Virus record (IMG/VR): IMGVR_UViG_3300020438_002794
Location: 23,130-87,129 of that record
Strand: one strand, 5' to 3'
Source of the DNA: a virus
Length of the DNA: 64,000 nucleotides
The notes under the pieces are model-generated. The model saw only the letters and a list, made by a program, of their open reading frames with translations, did not search any database and had not been told where the DNA came from. Made by a program: the position numbers and the translations under genes. Below are positions 61,594 to 64,000 of this stretch, one piece after another (the stretch's first letter is position 1; every line of letters begins with the position of its first letter).

Positions 61594-63273
61594 ATGAGTT
61601 GGAAAAAACATTTTACCGCATACGGAGCACAGGGCACAGATAGTATGAAGCCTAGTAGTGCTAGCCGTTTTCAAAGCTGGTTACCTGAAGTCTACAGTGG
61701 TCAACCCAATCGTGTTGAAAGATACACACAGTATGACCAAATGGACATGGACAGCGAAATCAATGCGGCCCTTGACATTATAAGTGAATTTAGTACACAA
61801 GTAGATGAAAACGGTAATGTTCCGTTTAAAATTGAATACAAAGAACAATCTACTGAAAGTGAAACAAAAATCCTTGAGCAAACATTACGACAATGGTGTG
61901 CATTGCAAAATTGGGATAAACGTATTTTCCGTATGTTTAGAAACACAATCAAATACGGGGATCAATTTTTTATCAGAGATCCAGAAACATGGGAACTATA
62001 TTATGTTAATCCTGCTGATGTGACCAAAGCAGTTGTTAATGAAGCAAAAGGTAAAAAGCCTGAGCAGTATATTGTTAAAAACATTGACGTAAACATGCAA
62101 GAAAAGACTGTGAGTAAACCTGTACAACATGCACAAACATATGGTACGGTTAACAGTATGATGCGTGGGCAAACAATGGATAGAAGTGCATATGGAGGAG
62201 CACCTGGAGATTATGGTGGTAACTTAGGCAACATACAAGAATATACTGTAGATGCTGAACATATAGTACACATGGGTATGACAGAAGGTATGGACGGTAA
62301 TTGGCCTTTTGGTAGCAGTATACTTGATCCTATTTTTAAAACATACAAGCAAAAAGAACTGCTTGAAGATTCAATTATTATATACAGAGTACAACGTGCT
62401 CCAGAACGTAGAGTTTTTTATGTTGATGTAGGTAATATGCCTCCTAACAAAGCTATGGGTTTTGTAGAGCGTGTTAAAAACGAAATTCATCAAAAACGTA
62501 TTCCTAACAAAACAGGTGGTGGCACAACTATTATGGATGCGGCTTACAATCCGTTGAGCATTATGGAAGACTACTTTTTTGCACAAACTGCTGAAGGCAG
62601 AGGCAGTAAAGTTGAAGTTCTTCCTGGCGGAGAAAACTTAGGTCAAATTGATGACCTACGTTATTTTACAAATAAAATGCTAAGAGCATTGCGTGTACCT
62701 AGCAGTTACTTACCAACAGGTCCAGATGATGGAACGGCTAGCTATGTAGACGGTAGAGTAGGCACAGCATTTATACAAGAATACAGATTTAATCAATACT
62801 GTATGAGATTACAAAATGCAGTTGCTCCTGTAATGGACAAAGAGTTTAAACTGTTTATGAAAAACAAAGGCATTAATATTGATGCTGGATTGTTTGATCT
62901 AAAATTTGTAGAACCACAGAGCTTTAGTCAATACAAAGAAATTGAAGTACATGCCGCAAGGGCAAATGTGTTTAGTGGACTCGAAGGAGTTCAGTATATG
63001 AGTAGACGTTTCTTAATGGAGAAATATCTAGGACTAACTGAAGACGAAATCCTTAAAAACGAGCGTATGTGGGAAGAAGAAAACACAAGTGGTACAACAC
63101 CAAACTCAGATAGTATACCTGGATTAGGTAATATTGGTGTAAGAGGATTTGACGTTCCAGATGGCGGAGCAGACTTGGATATTCCAGATGTAGACGGCAG
63201 TGAAGGAACAGAAGAAGGTGCAAGCCCAATTAGTGGTGCTGAAGCGGCACCTACGGGAGATGAAAATGCGTAG
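61594..63273 (+). CDS. 20: Portal protein gp20
   Basis: SRFQSWLPEVYSGQPNRVERYTQYDQMDMDSEINAALDIISEF, QYGDQFF-like YGDQFFIRDPETWELYYVNP, and YRVQRAPERRVFYVDVGNMPP are portal signatures of T4-like marine phages, as are EYRFNQYCMRLQN and SQYKEIE. At 559 residues it is slightly longer than T4 gp20 (524). It forms the 12-fold ring at the head vertex for packaging and tail joining. The glycine/aspartate-rich end (DVPDGGADLDIPDVDGSEG) is typical. Confidence 0.97.
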   Translation: MSWKKHFTAYGAQGTDSMKPSSASRFQSWLPEVYSGQPNRVERYTQYDQMDMDSEINAALDIISEFSTQVDENGNVPFKIEYKEQSTESETKILEQTLRQWCALQNWDKRIFRMFRNTIKYGDQFFIRDPETWELYYVNPADVTKAVVNEAKGKKPEQYIVKNIDVNMQEKTVSKPVQHAQTYGTVNSMMRGQTMDRSAYGGAPGDYGGNLGNIQEYTVDAEHIVHMGMTEGMDGNWPFGSSILDPIFKTYKQKELLEDSIIIYRVQRAPERRVFYVDVGNMPPNKAMGFVERVKNEIHQKRIPNKTGGGTTIMDAAYNPLSIMEDYFFAQTAEGRGSKVEVLPGGENLGQIDDLRYFTNKMLRALRVPSSYLPTGPDDGTASYVDGRVGTAFIQEYRFNQYCMRLQNAVAPVMDKEFKLFMKNKGINIDAGLFDLKFVEPQSFSQYKEIEVHAARANVFSGLEGVQYMSRRFLMEKYLGLTEDEILKNERMWEEENTSGTTPNSDSIPGLGNIGVRGFDVPDGGADLDIPDVDGSEGTEEGASPISGAEAAPTGDENA

Positions 63274-63469
63274 TACAGACATTTTAAATGAATATTATGA
63301 TGCAGAAAATGACAATTATAACAATAGAAAAGCAGATGATGTGCGTAAGCAAAGACTTACTTTAAAGCATATAAATCGTCTTAGAAAGCAAAGAGAAGTA
63401 CATAATATTGAACATGCTACTAGAGTTGAAAAGATCAAACAGATCTACGCAAAACCACCTGCACAATAA
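63266..63469 (+). CDS. Small basic protein after gp20, 67 aa
   Basis: Start at the ATG at 63266, which overlaps the gp20 stop by 8 bases (ATGCGTAG). The sequence (STDILNEYYDAENDNYNNRKADDVRKQRLTLKHINRLRKQREVHN) is charged and helical with no cysteines. In cyanophages a small gene lies between gp20 and the gp67-like core gene, and this occupies that place. Function unknown; prohead assembly is inferred from position. Confidence 0.72.
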   Translation: MRSTDILNEYYDAENDNYNNRKADDVRKQRLTLKHINRLRKQREVHNIEHATRVEKIKQIYAKPPAQ

Positions 63470-63510
63470 GTTTTACAACTAAGATTTACTTATCTCAGAG
63501 AGATATTCAT

Positions 63511-63536
63511 AAAATACCCATTTTTTAGGGTATTTT
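63511..63536. terminator. Bidirectional-type terminator hairpin after the small gene
   Basis: AAAATACCC (63511-63519) and GGGTATTTT (63528-63536) form a perfect 9-bp stem with an 8-base T-rich loop. Arms end in A/T tracts, so termination in either direction is possible. The rest of 63470-63614 holds a second possible hairpin (TGGTTT/AAACCA, 63552-63579) and no gene. Confidence 0.72.
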
Positions 63537-63614
63537 AGCAGTGAAACGTCTTGGTTTTGTAAATATAGATGTAAACCATCTTGGTAAGCCTGTAAATTTT
63601 TTAAGGAGAATGAT

Positions 63615-64000
63615 ATGAGCGAACATAAGGAATCTTTAGTAAAGGTCCTCGAGTATATCGTTAATGATGAGCAAGATAAAGCGGCTGATCTACTTCACAA
63701 CGTGTTTGTAGAAAAAGCTAAAAATCATTGGTCATCTCTACAAGAAACTGATGAAGTTGTAGAAGACGATATTAACGAAGAAGACCTAGACGAAACTATC
63801 GATCTGGACGAAGCTGACGATGATTCTGAGGACGACACTGAAGTAGAAGAAGCGATTGACGCCTCTGATGCTGAAGAAGATTTCTTAGACGACATTGAAA
63901 CAGCTGAAGAAGAGATTGACCAAGAAGAAATCATGGACGATGAGGACATGGACGAACCAGAAGCTGAAATGGATTTAGCTATGGACATGGAACCAGAAGC
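63615..64000 (+). CDS. Acidic prohead core protein, gp67-like (cut by window edge)
   Basis: The frame is open to the right edge; 128 residues are visible. The N-terminal 40 residues (VKVLEYIVNDEQDKAADLLHNVFVEKAKNHW) resemble the helix of T4 gp67, and the rest is overwhelmingly Asp/Glu (DDINEEDLDETIDLDEADDD-like). T4 gene 67 follows gene 20 and encodes an acidic scaffold core protein. AAGGAG lies seven bases before the ATG. gp22-type scaffold is the alternative. Confidence 0.78.
   Translation, partial: MSEHKESLVKVLEYIVNDEQDKAADLLHNVFVEKAKNHWSSLQETDEVVEDDINEEDLDETIDLDEADDDSEDDTEVEEAIDASDAEEDFLDDIETAEEEIDQEEIMDDEDMDEPEAEMDLAMDMEPE

Noticed and set aside
63725-63988. Serine-rich minus-strand frame at the right edge
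   Set aside because: It is the complement of the Asp/Glu-rich gp67-like coding region.
1-64000. tRNA genes, CRISPR arrays, integrase or insertion sequences
   Set aside because: None could be supported by eye; a tRNAscan run would be needed to exclude tRNAs firmly.

Overview
The window is an AT-rich stretch of a large T4-like myovirus genome, most likely marine. Recognisable T4-type genes are gp55 (late sigma factor), gp47/gp46 (recombination nuclease), gp53, gp5, gp25, gp6 and gp26 (baseplate), gp20 (portal) and a gp67-like prohead core protein. The late promoter motif TATAAATA recurs in front of structural genes. The gene repertoire (twitch-type radical SAM proteins, carbamoyltransferase, sulfotransferases, conserved small cyanophage-type proteins) resembles cyanophages and pelagiphages. 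The host cannot be decided from this window; no photosynthesis gene and no tRNA was seen.

Layout. (1) 1-28039, minus strand: about 28 kb of almost gap-free, overlapping accessory genes behind a consensus TTGACA/TATAGT promoter at 28067-28096. It holds eight radical SAM enzymes (one cut by the left edge), sugar-nucleotide and glycosyl transfer genes, a carbamoyltransferase, an FkbM methyltransferase, two other methyltransferases, a PLP aminotransferase, two SGNH-type hydrolases, an APS kinase with an ATP-sulfurylase-like partner, and three sulfotransferase-like genes. Together they look like a phage-encoded pathway that builds and decorates a surface glycan or similar polymer. (2) 28104-52612, minus strand: late tail and baseplate operon, read from 52612 downward: nucleotidyltransferase, tail-tube-cap-like protein, gp53, a hub protein ending in a peptidase-like domain, gp5 spike, a weakly lysozyme-like protein, gp25, gp6, a 3764-residue giant, and three further structural proteins. 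(3) 52710-58146, plus strand: gp55, gp47, gp46, two small proteins, a phosphomannomutase-like HAD protein and a GIY-YIG endonuclease, behind consensus sigma70-type promoters. (4) 58147-58538: no protein gene; a GC-rich candidate structured RNA with its own terminator, and a terminator facing the other way. (5) 58539-59620, minus strand: gp26 with a nine-T slippery run and a -1 frame extension lacking a start codon. (6) 59682-64000, plus strand: tape-measure-like protein, portal gp20, a small protein, and the start of an acidic gp67-like core protein.

The main points for follow-up are the radical SAM/sulfation/MORN cluster, the probable programmed frameshift at gp26, the structured RNA at 58171-58408, the move of the peptidoglycan-active domain from gp5 to the hub protein, and promoters that combine early-type and late-type elements. 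All functions are assigned by reading motifs by eye; no database search was possible.
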